Below are positions 1-10,111 of a stretch of 29,800 nucleotides of DNA, in pieces (position 1 is the first letter of the stretch; each line of letters starts with the position of its first letter). Origin of the DNA: Pleurobrachia bachei (taxonomy: Eukaryota > Ctenophora > Tentaculata > Cydippida > Pleurobrachiidae); assembly GCA_000695325.1 (NCBI GenBank), contig AVPN01000599.1, positions 14,671 to 44,470 of the forward strand. The letters run 5' to 3'. The position numbers and the translations under genes are program-made. The notes under the pieces were generated by a model. That model was not told the DNA's origin and made no database searches. It saw only the letters and a program-made list of their open reading frames with translations.

Positions 1-66
<66 letters not shown>
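1..66. repeat. (TC)n microsatellite
   Basis: Perfect TC dinucleotide run at the window start, grading into the pyrimidine tract and cag acceptor (78-80) of the first eIF5B exon. It lies in an intron whose 5' end is outside the window. Confidence 0.95.
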
Positions 67-80
67 CCTTTCATTTCCAG

Positions 81-3000
81 GAAGAGTTCCTAAGGCAACA
101 GGAAGAAGCTGAACGTGAGGCAGAAAGGAAAGAAGAGGAGCGGCTGGAGAAGTTGCGTATTGAAGAGGAACGAAAACAGAGAAAGAAGGAGAAGGAAAAG
201 GAACGAAAAGAGAGAAAGAAGAAGGAGGGAACATGGCTGACAAAGGCTGAAAAGGAACGACGAGAGAGGGACCAAGCAGCTCTAGAAGCAATGCGGCAGC
301 AGGGAATTAAAGTGAGTGCTCAAATTCCTTCAAGCAATGCCACCTGTTCACCCCCTCCTCTCTCAATAGGTCCCAGATAAGGACGGAGAAAAGAAGCCGG
401 CTGGTAAGGTGCGATACGGTGCCCGACAGAGAAAGAAGAAACCGCAACCCCAGGTACGGAACGCGCGGTGGCCATCTTGTGGAGAGAGGTGGCTCGTTCG
501 AAAGTTTTAAAGCGTGTGCTGCGCGCATTCTCCTTGCATCATCTCACAAATCAGAGAGAGAATGGGAGACAGAGAGAGAGTGTGATCAGTTGACAAGTGT
601 CACACCGCGACATCAGGGGATGGTTGAGTGAACCAGAGAGGGAGAGGGGTTACATAATCACACACATACAGTAGCTACCACAATCATGAAACACAAAATG
701 CACCTGGCGCGCCCTAAAAAGTAGAACGCGGGAACTTTCAAACCCCTCGACCACGCCCATTTTCGATCCCAATCCTCCCTTTTTTATCCCAACCCCCCTT
801 TTTATCCCAATCCCCATTTTTATCCCAATCCCCCTCATTTCAGGAGGAACAGATAATCGAGGCGATGAATGACAAATCTCCCTCTGCCCCTGCTGTAGCT
901 GTTGTACCATCGACTCCAGAAGACCCCACGGCCGAGACCTGGGAATTGTTGGACACCCCCAAGGTGGTCGAGCCGTCTAGTGTGGCTGATAATTGGGACG
1001 AGAGCGAGGAGGAGAGTGCTGTAGCTGAGAAGGAGGATGAGGCACCCATACAGGGACAGGGAATTATTTGGTGCTGCATGTTTTGCACTTCAATCTGTAG
1101 AAATTATGAATTGTTCATACAGTGTCTAGCGACTCAAAAGAAATTAAAAAAGGAGACAATGAGGTGGATGGTTGCTGAGGGAGTGTTTTACCAACGATTC
1201 AGTTCATAACATATCCATTTCAGTCTGACCCGGTTCTAGTTGATGAAGATGGAGAAATAGAAGAAGAGGAAGAAGAAGAAGAAGATGAGTCTGAATCTGA
1301 GGAAGAAGAAGATGATGAAGATGACAGTGAAGAAGAAGAGAGTGAGAGTGATGAAGAAGATCTGCCTGTTAGAGAGAGGTTGGTAATGTGACACCCTATC
1401 GTCAATGTGACGACGTGATCCGTCAGTGTGACGACGTGATCCGTCAATGTGACGACGTGATCCGTCAGTGCGACGACGTGATTCGTAGGTATCACGTATC
1501 ACAAGCGCTAGACAACTGCTTGAGAACTTGAGGGGTCACATCACATACATAAAAGTGAGAGAAAGAGAGATCAGAGGAAGATAGGGATCACATAGCATAT
1601 TAGCATCGTAGAGGGAGAGAGAGAAAGGGAGGCAGAGAGACAGAGAAAAATGGAAACGGGATTGAAACAGATCGCTTGATTTGCGATCGGTACGATCGCC
1701 CCAGTTTTGCTAGTTATAATAATAGTACATTTATATGACCTCATGGTCATCTCAATTAATACTCAACTGCACTCGACGTTGTTTTGTTCAAACCTTGCGG
1801 GGCGTGCAAAATGTAGTCAGAACCTGGCAAACTCGACGCCATTGCGGCTCACACCAGGAACCGACCGAAACAAGTAAACGACCAATCATAACTCGTTATT
1901 TAGGTCACGTGACTGGTTATCAGCCAATCAGGGACCAGTATTTACTAATTCGGTTGGTTCCTGGCTAACACTATAATTTTCAAAGGTTGGAGGTGCGGAA
2001 AGAGAAAGCTGACAAGAACAAAGATCCTAATGTGCTGAGGGCACCCATCTTGTGTGTTCTGGGTCACGTGGACACGGGGAAAACGACCATTTTGGATAAG
2101 CTGAGGAAAACCAACGTTCAGGTAAATGTTAGGTAGGAGTGTCAAACTATTTGATGCAGATCCTAGTGGGGAGATGTTTTAGCTTGATCTAGCTTGCTCC
2201 TATCTCTTTACTAAAACAGATGGCCCCACTATCTCTCACTAATGGTCCTACTAACACCCCAATAAAAGTCCAGCACTAACACTATATCTTCCCACACTGT
2301 GTTATAGGAGGGAGAGGCAGGTGGTATCACTCAGCAGATTGGTGCTACCAATGTTCCCATTGCAAACATTATCAGGGAATGCTCCCATCTCACCATGCCG
2401 GAACTAAAGATCCCTGGCATGCTCATCATTGATACACCTGGCCACGAGTCCTTCAGGTAGAGAAAAGAAGCCGGCTGGTAAGGTGCGATACGGTGCCCGA
2501 CAGAGAAAGAAGAAACCGCAACCCCAGGTACGGAACGCGCGGTGGCCATCTTGTGGAGAGAGGTGGCTCGTTCGAAAGTTTTAAAGCGTGTGCTGCGCGC
2601 ATTCTCCTTGCATCATCTCACAAATCAGAGAGAGAATGGGAGACAGAGAGAGAGTGTGATCAGTTGACAAGTGTCACACCGCGACATCAGGGGATGGTTG
2701 AGTGAACCAGAGAGGGAGAGGGGTTACATAATCACACACATACAGTAGCTACCACAATCATGAAACACAAAATGCACCTGGCGCGCCCTAAAAAGTAGAA
2801 CGCGGGAACTTTCAAACCCCTCGACCACGCCCATTTTCGATCCCAATCCTCCCTTTTTTATCCCAACCCCCCTTTTTATCCCAATCCCCATTTTTATCCC
2901 AATCCCCCTCATTTCAGGAGGAACAGATAATCGAGGCGATGAATGACAAATCTCCCTCTGCCCCTGCTGTAGCTGTTGTACCATCGACTCCAGAAGACCC

Positions 3001-6000
3001 CACTGCCGAGACCTGGGAATTGCTGGACACCCCAAAGGTGGTGGTGGAGCCGTCTAGTGTGGCTGATAATTGGGATGAGAGCGAGGAGGAGAGTGCTGTA
3101 GCTGAGAAGGAGGATGAGGCACCCATGGTAGGTAGAGGGGGAGATAATACTGGTCCCTGATTGGCTGATAACCAGTCACGTGACCTAAATAACGAGTTCT
3201 GATTGGTTATTTAGTTGTGTCTGTCGGATCCTGGTAGAGGGGGAGATAATTGGGTACTCCTGTTTGGCGTTGTGCTGTTACACCGCAGTATGAACAATAC
3301 AAGTTTGGCGGTACTTCAATCTGAATAAATTAAAAAAAGTGCATGGTTGCCGGTTGTTGAGGATTGGTGTTTTACCAATGCCTCAGTTCATAACACACAT
3401 AATTTCAGTCTGACCCGGTCCTTGTTGATGAAGATGGAGAGATAGAAGAAGAAGAAGAAGAAGATGAGTCTGAGTCTGAGGAGGAAGAAGATGAAGATGA
3501 CAGTGAAGAAGAAGAGAGTGAGAGCGATGAGGAAGATCTGCCCGTGAGAGAGAGGTTAGTAATGATAATACAGGGTGTCCCACTGTCTTTGCGTGACCTG
3601 TGATTTTGGGTGATGGATGGGTTCCATTCAAATGTACATGTATGACCTCATGCCTCATGGTCATCTCAATTAATACTCGACGCCATTGCGGCTCACACTA
3701 ACATTTTCAAAGGTTGGAGGTGCGTAAAGAGAAAGCTGATAAAAATAAAGATCCTAATGTGCTGAGGGCACCCATCTTGTGTGTTCTGGGTCACGTGGAC
3801 ACGGGGAAAACGACCATTTTGGATAAGCTGAGGAAAACCAACGTTCAGGTAAATGTTAGGTAGGAGTGTCAAACTATTTGATGCAGATCCTAGTGGGGAG
3901 ATGTTTTAGCTTGATCTAGCTTGCTCCTATCTCTTTACTAAAACAGATGGCCCCACTATCTCTCACTAATGGTCCTACTAACACCCCAATAAAAGTCCAG
4001 CACTAACACTATATCTTCCCACACTGTGTTATAGGAGGGAGAGGCAGGTGGTATCACTCAGCAGATTGGTGCTACTAATGTCCCAATTGCAAATATTATC
4101 AGGGAATGCTCCCATCTCACTATGCCGGAACTAAAGATACCTGGCATGCTCATCATAGATACACCTGGCCACGAGTCCTTCAGGTATATGATTCAGTAGT
4201 ATGCAGAGAGATGTCCTTGCTTCATGTATCTAGAGATCTTGATAGCTGTGTGGGTGGTAACCGGGAGCAAAAATAAAAGTGCCCAATGTTTTATTGTTGT
4301 CAATTCAAGATTGAAGGTTGAAACGTTCCACATCCTTTCCAAGTAACGACTATCTCACCCAGTAATACCCTACTAACACTACCTTACTTCACCCCCAGTA
4401 ACCTGAGGTCCAGGGGAAGTTCCCTCTGTGATATGGCCATCCTAGTTGTGGATATTATGCACGGGTTGGAACAACAGACAATAGAGAGTATTAACTTGTT
4501 GAAGAAGAGGAGGACACCCTTCATCATCGCCCTCAACAAGGTACATGAAACAAGATGATGCAGATGGGATAGATCCGGATCACTGATTCAAATGAATATT
4601 TGTGTTTCTTATTATATATGTTACCGAGATCAAACCATCTTTCGATTTTTCGCTGTGGACCTCATAGGAATTGAGAGACGTCGTAAACCACCCCCTTATG
4701 TAAAGGGAGGATTAGAACATAACATCCCCTTACCTCAGATTGATCGTTTGTACGAGTGGAAGATAATGAACAAGACTCCTGTCGAGGAGGCGATTAAGAA
4801 ACAAAAGAAGATTACACGAGACGAGTTCAGTGACCGAGCCAACCAGGCTTTGTTGCAAATAGCTGAACAGGGTCTGAACGCTAAACTGTTCTATGAGAAT
4901 CCTGATGTTAGGACTTATATCAGTGTTGTACCTGTGTCAGGAATCTCGGGTATGTGTGATATATGACAGAACTGTCATATATCACAACATAACTTTACTG
5001 CACCCTATGGTTTCAATCCATCCCAACTAATCACCCCCTTGTTTGACACTCTCTTGTGAGGGAGGGTTAGAACATTACAATTAACCACCCCTCTTTGCAG
5101 GTGACGGTATGGCTGATTTGCTATGTTTGGCATGTGAGTTGTCCCAGAGAATGCTGGGTCCCCAACTGATCTACAAGGATGTTCTGGAGGCCATGGTACT
5201 TGAAGTTAAGGCCATCCACGGACTTGGTGAGTTGTTGACACTGTATTCCAGAAATCTTATTTCTTCTTTTGTTTCTTACTCAAGGCTTGCCTAGATCTCA
5301 ACGGGCAGTCTCTATTACCAATTGCTCACATGTCCCCCTTTTGCAATTTCCTGTTTCCGTAACAATATCTCCTCCAGGAACCACGGTGGATATCATCCTA
5401 AAGAATGGTCAGGTAAAGGAGGGAGACACGGTGATTCTATCCGGTATTGAGGGTGCTTTCTCTACCACAGTCAGGGCTGTCCTGACACCCCACCCCATGA
5501 AGGAAATGAGGGTGAAGAATAACTTTGTACAACACAAAGTGGTTCAAGCTGCTCAGGTAATTATTGCTTGAGATATTTAATTGAAAGCAAACTTCTTAAC
5601 TCCAAAAACATGAACAACTACACGAATTCATACTTTAAATTAAGTGAGAGCACATGTTCGCTAACAATAATCTCAATTCACAGGGTATTAAGATTTGTGC
5701 GAAGGAGACAGACAAGACTCTGGCGGGTATGCCAGTTTACATTGCCAAGTACCCGGATGAATGCGAGGTTCTGATTGAGGATGCTAACAAAGCACTCAAA
5801 CAGGAGCTGAAGAGTATCAAGGTATAGTGTCGGACCCCTCGATTTACCGGACCCTGATTTACCGGAACCCTGATTTACCGGCAAAATAATCTTCCCACAA
5901 AGTAGGAAATTAACGGTATTTTTCACGTGCTCCTAACACACCTCTCCACCTTATTTCCAGGTTGGTAATGAGGGAGTCTATGTGCAAGCATCTACCCTGG

Positions 6001-6704
6001 GATCTCTGGAAGCTCTCCTACAGTTCCTCAAAGACAGCAAGATCAAATACAGTGGTGTCAGCATTGGTGAGTGTGCAGTTATTTCACATTCCCTTCCCAG
6101 CCCAATCAGACCCAGAGGCCAGTCAAGCCAAATCCTCCCAACAGCCTCTACCTGGAGGCTAGAACACTAACTAGTCTCCCTTCGGCCTTCACCCTCTTAC
6201 CTCTATGTTATTACACTAACAATACAATTCACCCTCCTTCCTCTCTAACTCCTAACATTCCCCTCCACACCCTCTCTCCTTCCAGGTCCTGTTCACAAGA
6301 AAGACGTGATGAAGGCGAGTGTGATGTTGGAACACGACAAGGAGTTCGCCTGTCTCCTGGCCTTTGATGTCAAGGTGGAGAGGGAGGCGCAAGAGATGGC
6401 TGATTCACTGGGAGTCAGGATCTTTACTGCAGATATTATTTATCATCTGTTTGATCAGTTCATGGGTTATAAGGAGGAGTTGAAACAAAGGAGGAAAGAG
6501 GAAAATAAACATAGTGCTGTATTTCCATGCCGGTAATAATATTTCTGAATTTATTCACTTGTTTTGGTACCGATTTCGTAACAAAAAGTTTTACAACTAT
6601 GATTTCACTCGCTCCAGGTTACGTGTTCTTCCAACATGTATTTTTAACACGAGGGACCCCATTGTGCTGGGAGTTACAGTTATAAATGGTGTACTAAGGT
6701 GAGT

Positions 6705-6748
<44 letters not shown>

Positions 6749-7293
6749 TACAGACAGACAGACAGACAGACAGACAACTCTTAGTATTTTTTCAAGCTAA
6801 ACGACACTCACGACTCACCAACTAATAACCCCACTTCCTTCCTAGGACGGGTACCCCACTTTGTGTGCCCTCAAAGGATTTCTGTCACATCGGGGTGTGT
6901 ACCAGCCTGGAAATCAATAACAAACAGATAGAGGTGGCACACACAGGTCAGGATGTTTGTATCAAGGTGGAAAATATTGGAACTGGGGAGGCTCCAAAAT
7001 TGTACGGCCGGCATTTTGACGAAAATGATGTTATAGTTAGTAAGGTGAGTACAGTTAAAATCATGTGCAGCGGCTCCTTTCGAAGATCCAAACTTTAAAA
7101 ACTATGAAACTTTTCCAATCGATTTATATGGAATTGGAAGGATCCCAAATTCTAAAACCCTATTTTCACCAACAACCTGTTTCAGATAACTCGTGATTCA
7201 ATAGACACGCTGAAAGAATACTTTAGAGATGATATGACGAAAGAGAACTGGAAGCTGATCGTCGAGCTGAAGAAGATTTTTGAAATTATGTGA
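81..7293 (+). CDS. EIF5B: Eukaryotic translation initiation factor 5B (3' part, multi-exon, with internal tandem duplication)
   Basis: eIF5B is the GTPase that joins the 60S subunit to the 48S complex (IF2 family). Exons giving one open frame: 81-311, 370-453, then 2918-3127, 3409-3554, 3713-3848, 4035-4183, 4399-4540, 4739-4949, 5101-5226, 5378-5556, 5684-5821, 5961-6066, 6286-6532, 6618-6698, 6846-7044, 7186-7293 (stop TGA). This yields about 830 residues; human eIF5B has about 1220, so the N-terminus lies upstream of the window. Seen: a Lys/Glu-rich coiled-coil N part, a Glu/Asp/Ser-rich acidic linker, G1 GHVDTGKT, switch [12 protein letters not shown]3 DTPGHE, G4 NKID split over two exons, then domains II-IV ending LKKIFEIM like the human C-terminus. 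All introns are GT-AG with matching phases. An alternative set of exons B-F exists at 844-2456. Either set can join the shared flanks in phase, but the first copy of exon C lacks a GT donor at the expected place. Confidence 0.97.
1400..1483. repeat. 21-bp minisatellite, four units
   Basis: Four head-to-tail 21-bp units (1400-1420, 1421-1441, 1442-1462, 1463-1483) of the type cgtcaatgtgacgacgtgat. They alternate tcaat and tcagt, with one further change in the last unit. It lies in eIF5B intron D of copy 1 and is absent from the equivalent intron of copy 2. Confidence 0.95.
1854..1964. mobile_element. CACGTG-core miniature inverted-repeat element (copy 1)
   Basis: A 111-bp non-coding element with 16-bp terminal inverted repeats (ccaggaaccgaccgaa at left, ttcggttggttcctgg at right, one mismatch) around a core with ggtcacgtgac. 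The homologous intron of the second eIF5B copy reads straight through (about 3690-3705) without it, giving an empty site. No clean target duplication is visible. It has no coding capacity; any mobilising transposase would come from elsewhere. Confidence 0.85.
3131..3250. mobile_element. CACGTG-core element fragment between 18-bp direct repeats
   Basis: Positions 3149-3232 match the inverse orientation of the 1854-1964 element (ccagtcacgtgacctaaata core). The left terminal repeat is missing and the right end is divergent. It is bracketed by a perfect 18-bp direct repeat, 3131-3148 and 3233-3250 (ggtagagggggagataat). The repeat begins three bases into the intron, just after the donor of eIF5B exon C (copy 2). 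Copy 1 lacks the insertion. Confidence 0.75.
3569..3598. repeat. 30-bp motif shared with a ClC intron, mariner-TIR-like
   Basis: This stretch, starting tacagggtgtcccactg, recurs identically at 20533-20562 in an unrelated gene's intron. A tacagggtgtccca start is common at the ends of Tc1/mariner elements (established knowledge), so this is probably a relict terminus. No partner end or TA-to-TA unit is visible here. Confidence 0.6.
5823..5930. mobile_element. Pogo-type MITE remnant
   Basis: Left part of the family seen whole at 15071-15246: tagtgtcggacccctcgatt followed by three tttaccgg-containing subrepeats, then a stretch matching the middle of the intact copy (cggtatttttcac against cggtacttcac). 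The right terminal repeat is missing. It occupies most of the intron between eIF5B exons 5684-5821 and 5961-6066. Confidence 0.75.
6708..6776. repeat. (GACA)n microsatellite
   Basis: About 17 tetranucleotide units with one interruption near 6749. It lies a few bases inside the intron after eIF5B exon 6618-6698. Confidence 0.95.
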
Positions 7294-7767
7294 TTTTTTA
7301 CTCTCCCCTGGGGTTCTTTTTAGTTGTTTTGTTCAAACCGAGGGTCGAACAAGGCAACTTTTTAGCTGTGTGTTTGTCACAGACAGCATGTGGTAAGGGT
7401 AATATTTGAGCTAGGTTACAATGAGTGAGTGGGAGAGATCATTGTAGGGCGATTTTTTGTCACTGTTTGCTTTCTTGTTTCCTATCCAAACAAAGAAATT
7501 GTCTTCAAATTGTCAACTACGAAACGGTATACGCGAGTATATTTTATTTGCGCGGCCGCGGCGTTCTTAAATAAAGCAAACGCGCGCTGAATTTTCGATT
7601 AAATCCAAAATTTTCAGCACTTTCGCTGCACTTTTCCACGTCTCAAAGGTTCGTTTGACATGCGCTGCAGGTCCCTAGCGCGCGCGTTTTTCAAGGGCGT
7701 GTAGCATACGTATATACGTCAAAAGGTTCGTTTTCGTTACCTTTTTGAGCCCTTTTTCTACCGAAAT
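7294..7767 (+). other. Intergenic region between eIF5B and FARSA
   Basis: A 474-bp stretch without coding signal. It holds the eIF5B 3'UTR, a possible poly(A) signal AATAAA at 7570-7575, a short CpG-rich block (gcgcggccgcggcg near 7550-7563) and two aaggttcgttt repeats (near 7645 and 7722). The FARSA promoter presumably lies in this CpG-rich half. No TATA box stands out. Confidence 0.6.
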
Positions 7768-9883
7768 ATGACCATGGAGCCCGTAAAATTGGACGAATAC
7801 CTTTCGACACGTAGCTACGTTAACGGTCATTGCTTCACCTACGAAGACAAAGCGTTATTTGAGGTTGTGAACAAAAATATTGCAAACTATTCGGCCTGCC
7901 ATCACGTTATTCGATGGCATAAACACATTGCCAAGCTTTCCAAACCCGTTAAAAAGCAGCCGCCAGTTGTTTGTAAACAAGACCAGATCGTCTTGCCAGG
8001 TAACAGTTTGTTTTGCAGCTAATCTTGAGGTGTTTTCTTCTTCAAAACATAGAGCAACTTTCTAATTCTCTTTCGGTGTACCTTTTTCTGTTCTTTCAAG
8101 CACCTCACACATTATTTCATGTGCTTTTTGGGTTCAATCCTCTTGATAATTCGTGGTGAACTATAAGACATTCTAACAAGTCCTACAGATATGTCACTGG
8201 ACCAGACGATACTAAACGTCCTGGAGAAAGATGGAGAGATCGATTCTCTTGGCCTGGCTTCCGATCAAAGCGTTGACCATCAGAAAATTATTGGTGCCAT
8301 CAAAAGTTTACTAGCCCTGCCTGGTGAATACATCAAGGTAACTTACTTCTTATTGTAGTTCACAAAATTGTGAGCCAGAAACAAGCAGAAAGTTTAAAAC
8401 CACCATTCTTTTTGTCAGGCTGAACAGAAGCAGGTTTCGTGCTGGGAGCTAACTGGTGAGGGGAAATCTTTCGTCGCTAACGGTAGTTACGAGTACGTCC
8501 TCTTTAACTCTGTGCCCAAGGAGGGCATCCTGCAGAAGGAGCTGATGAAACTGCCAAATGCCAAGATCGGATTTAGTAAGGCCATGACCCTGGGATGGAT
8601 ATCTATTGACAAGAAAGCTGAGGGTGGACCCACCGTTTTCAGAAAGGTTGAGTCCGCAGAAGACGAGGTGGTCAAGGTTCTGAACAACATCTCTGAGCAG
8701 AAATCCGTGCCGGACAAAGTGATACAGGATGTTAAAAAACGAAAACTAATCTCCCCCGTTGTGACTAAGTTTTACAAAGTTACCAAAGGTCCTGGATTTA
8801 GTACGACCATCCAGCGACCTGAGGCTGATCTAACTGCAGAGATGCTCCAGGATGGCTCATGGAAGAGCAAGACCTTTAAAGATTATAACTTCGCTGCCCG
8901 GGGCGCCCCCATGACAAGTGGATACCTGCATCCCCTGCTTAAGGTACGAGCCGAATACCGCAGGATCTTCCTCGATATGGGATTCAGCGAGATGCCAACT
9001 GCCCAGTTTGTAGAAAACGGGTTCTGGAATTTCGATGCCCTCTTCCAGCCTCAACAGCACCCTGCCCGTGATGCCCACGATACCTTCTTTATCTCGGAAC
9101 CGGCCCTCACCAAAGAGGCCAAGTTCCCATCTGACTATCTGGAGAGAGTGAAGACCACCCACGAGAAGGGTGGTTATGGGTCTACTGGGTACGACTATGA
9201 TTGGAAGGTTATCGAGGCCCAGAAGAATATTCTGAGGACTCATACCACTGCGGTCAGTGCGAAGATGTTGTACAAGATTGCCCAGCAACCAGAATTCAAA
9301 CCCGTGAAAATGTTCAGGTGAGTGAATAAACTGATTTTTTGTTTATTTTCAACCCAACTTGTCCCCCCTTACTATCATTCACTTCAACTTCCCCTGCCCC
9401 TTCTGAGATTATAACTAACCCTTCCTATCTCTCCAATTCAGTATTGACCGTGTCTTCCGTAACGAAACCCTCGATGCCACCCATTTAGCGGAGTTCCACC
9501 AGATTGAGGGAGTGGTGGCTGACAGAAATCTAAACCTCGGCCATCTCATTGGAATTCTTCACACTTTCTTCAAAAAGCTTGGAATTGAAAAGTTAAAGTT
9601 CAAGCCTGCATACAACCCCTACACGGAACCTTCCATGGAGATTTTCAGCTACCATGAGGGTCTCAAAAAGTGGGTTGAAATCGGCAACTCTGGAATTTTC
9701 CGACCCGAAATGTTACTACCCATGGGACTCCCGTCTGATGTCAATGTGATAGCATGGGGACTCAGTTTGGAGCGACCTACCATGATCAAATGTGGGATTA
9801 ACAACATTAGGGAACTTATTGGACCCAAGGTCAACCTGAATATGGTCCAAGACTTCCCTATTTGTCGGGTGAACAAGGCTTAG
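7768..9883 (+). CDS. FARSA: Phenylalanyl-tRNA synthetase alpha subunit with N-terminal GST-C-like (eEF1B/CARS-type) domain
   Basis: Class II aaRS alpha subunit; with FARSB it charges tRNA-Phe in the cytosol. Exons 7768-7999, 8189-8337, 8419-9317, 9442-9883, with all phases matching (573 residues). From M79 (MSLDQTIL) to the end, 495 residues align along the length of human FARSA (508): winged-helix tRNA-binding N domain, class II motif 2 ([19 protein letters not shown]), [10 protein letters not shown], and motif 3 ([13 protein letters not shown]). Exon 1 adds 78 residues: [10 protein letters not shown], then [11 protein letters not shown] and [13 protein letters not shown]. This is the pattern of the eEF1B-beta and cysteinyl-tRNA synthetase N-terminal GST-C-like fold. 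The exon 1 donor (ccag|gtaaca) and next acceptor (ttctaac branch, ctacag) join CCA-G/AT-ATG in frame. The second ATG (7774) has a perfect ACCATGG context. Alternative: exon 1 is a separate or optional start and the canonical protein begins at 8191. Confidence 0.96.
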
Positions 9884-10111
9884 AGTGAGAGGGGAGAGTT
9901 TATTTTCTGTTTTAACTTTCACAGATATCTGATGTTATTTTGTTTCACGTTTTTTAGTGAACCTCACACGAGATCAAGAAGTTGTAAAGTCTGTCAAGTG
10001 AGTGTGTGAATTTCTTTATTTGTGGGAAGGTGTTGTCTTCTTTCTACCACCCATTTAACTCCACTTCCCTACATGTAACTTGTCAGTGACAATCTCACCT
10101 TCCCTTGACAG
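9884..10111 (+). promoter_or_regulatory. FARSA 3' end, promoter and 5'UTR intron of the HEAT-repeat gene
   Basis: Only 228 bp separate two coding regions. A good donor (tcaa|gtgagt, GT at 9998) and an acceptor directly before the start codon (cccttgacag, ending 10111) define a 114-bp 5'UTR intron (9998-10111). That leaves about 114 bp (9884-9997) for the FARSA 3'UTR, the next promoter and a non-coding first exon. No AATAAA is seen here. Confidence 0.6.

Larger units (their letters stand above)
386..2456 (+). repeat. eIF5B exon B-F block, first tandem copy
   Basis: Homologous to 2460-4183, starting at offset 2074. It carries exon B (370-453), exon C from 844, exon D 1224-1378, exon E 1986-2121 and exon F 2308-2456. 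After exon F the sequence jumps, three bases past the donor, into the interior of exon B of the second copy, so exon B of copy 2 has no acceptor. Identity is mosaic: about 386-990 and about 2027-2346 appear identical to the second copy, introns included. The stretches between and after differ by indels and, in exons E and F, only synonymous changes. Exon D is 9 nt longer here (three acidic codons). This fits two haplotypes laid end to end, or a recent duplication with conversion. Confidence 0.95.
2460..4183 (+). repeat. eIF5B exon B-F block, second tandem copy
   Basis: Second copy of the block: truncated exon B to 2527, C 2918-3127, D 3409-3554, E 3713-3848, F 4035-4183. Unlike copy 1 it retains a canonical donor after exon C (ATG|gtaggt). 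It is contiguous with downstream exon G (4399-4540), so it is the copy more likely to be functional. Its introns carry a CACGTG element and a mariner-like motif absent from copy 1, and lack copy 1's minisatellite and inverted-repeat element. Confidence 0.95.

Noticed and set aside
419-631. 70-residue frame repeated identically at 2493-2705
   Set aside because: It spans the end of exon B and an intron in the wrong frame. Its identity just reflects the duplicated block.
865-1209. Open frame running from eIF5B exon C (copy 1) into the following intron
   Set aside because: It is exon C plus read-through of an intron whose homologue in copy 2 is clearly spliced. The tail has no similarity to eIF5B.
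1400-1483. Possible CRISPR-like repeat array
   Set aside because: The units are directly adjacent without spacers, in an animal intron, so it is a minisatellite.
1220-1502. Minus-strand Ser/Phe-rich frames opposite eIF5B exon D
   Set aside because: These are mirror images of the GAA/GAT acidic repeat; low complexity and no independent support.
4592-4738. Upstream extension of the frame before eIF5B exon H
   Set aside because: It is intronic and precedes a good cag acceptor. Homology to eIF5B begins exactly at 4739 (IDRLYEWK).
8857-9288. 143-residue minus-strand frame inside FARSA exon 3
   Set aside because: Shadow of a strongly conserved coding exon; no splice or start support.
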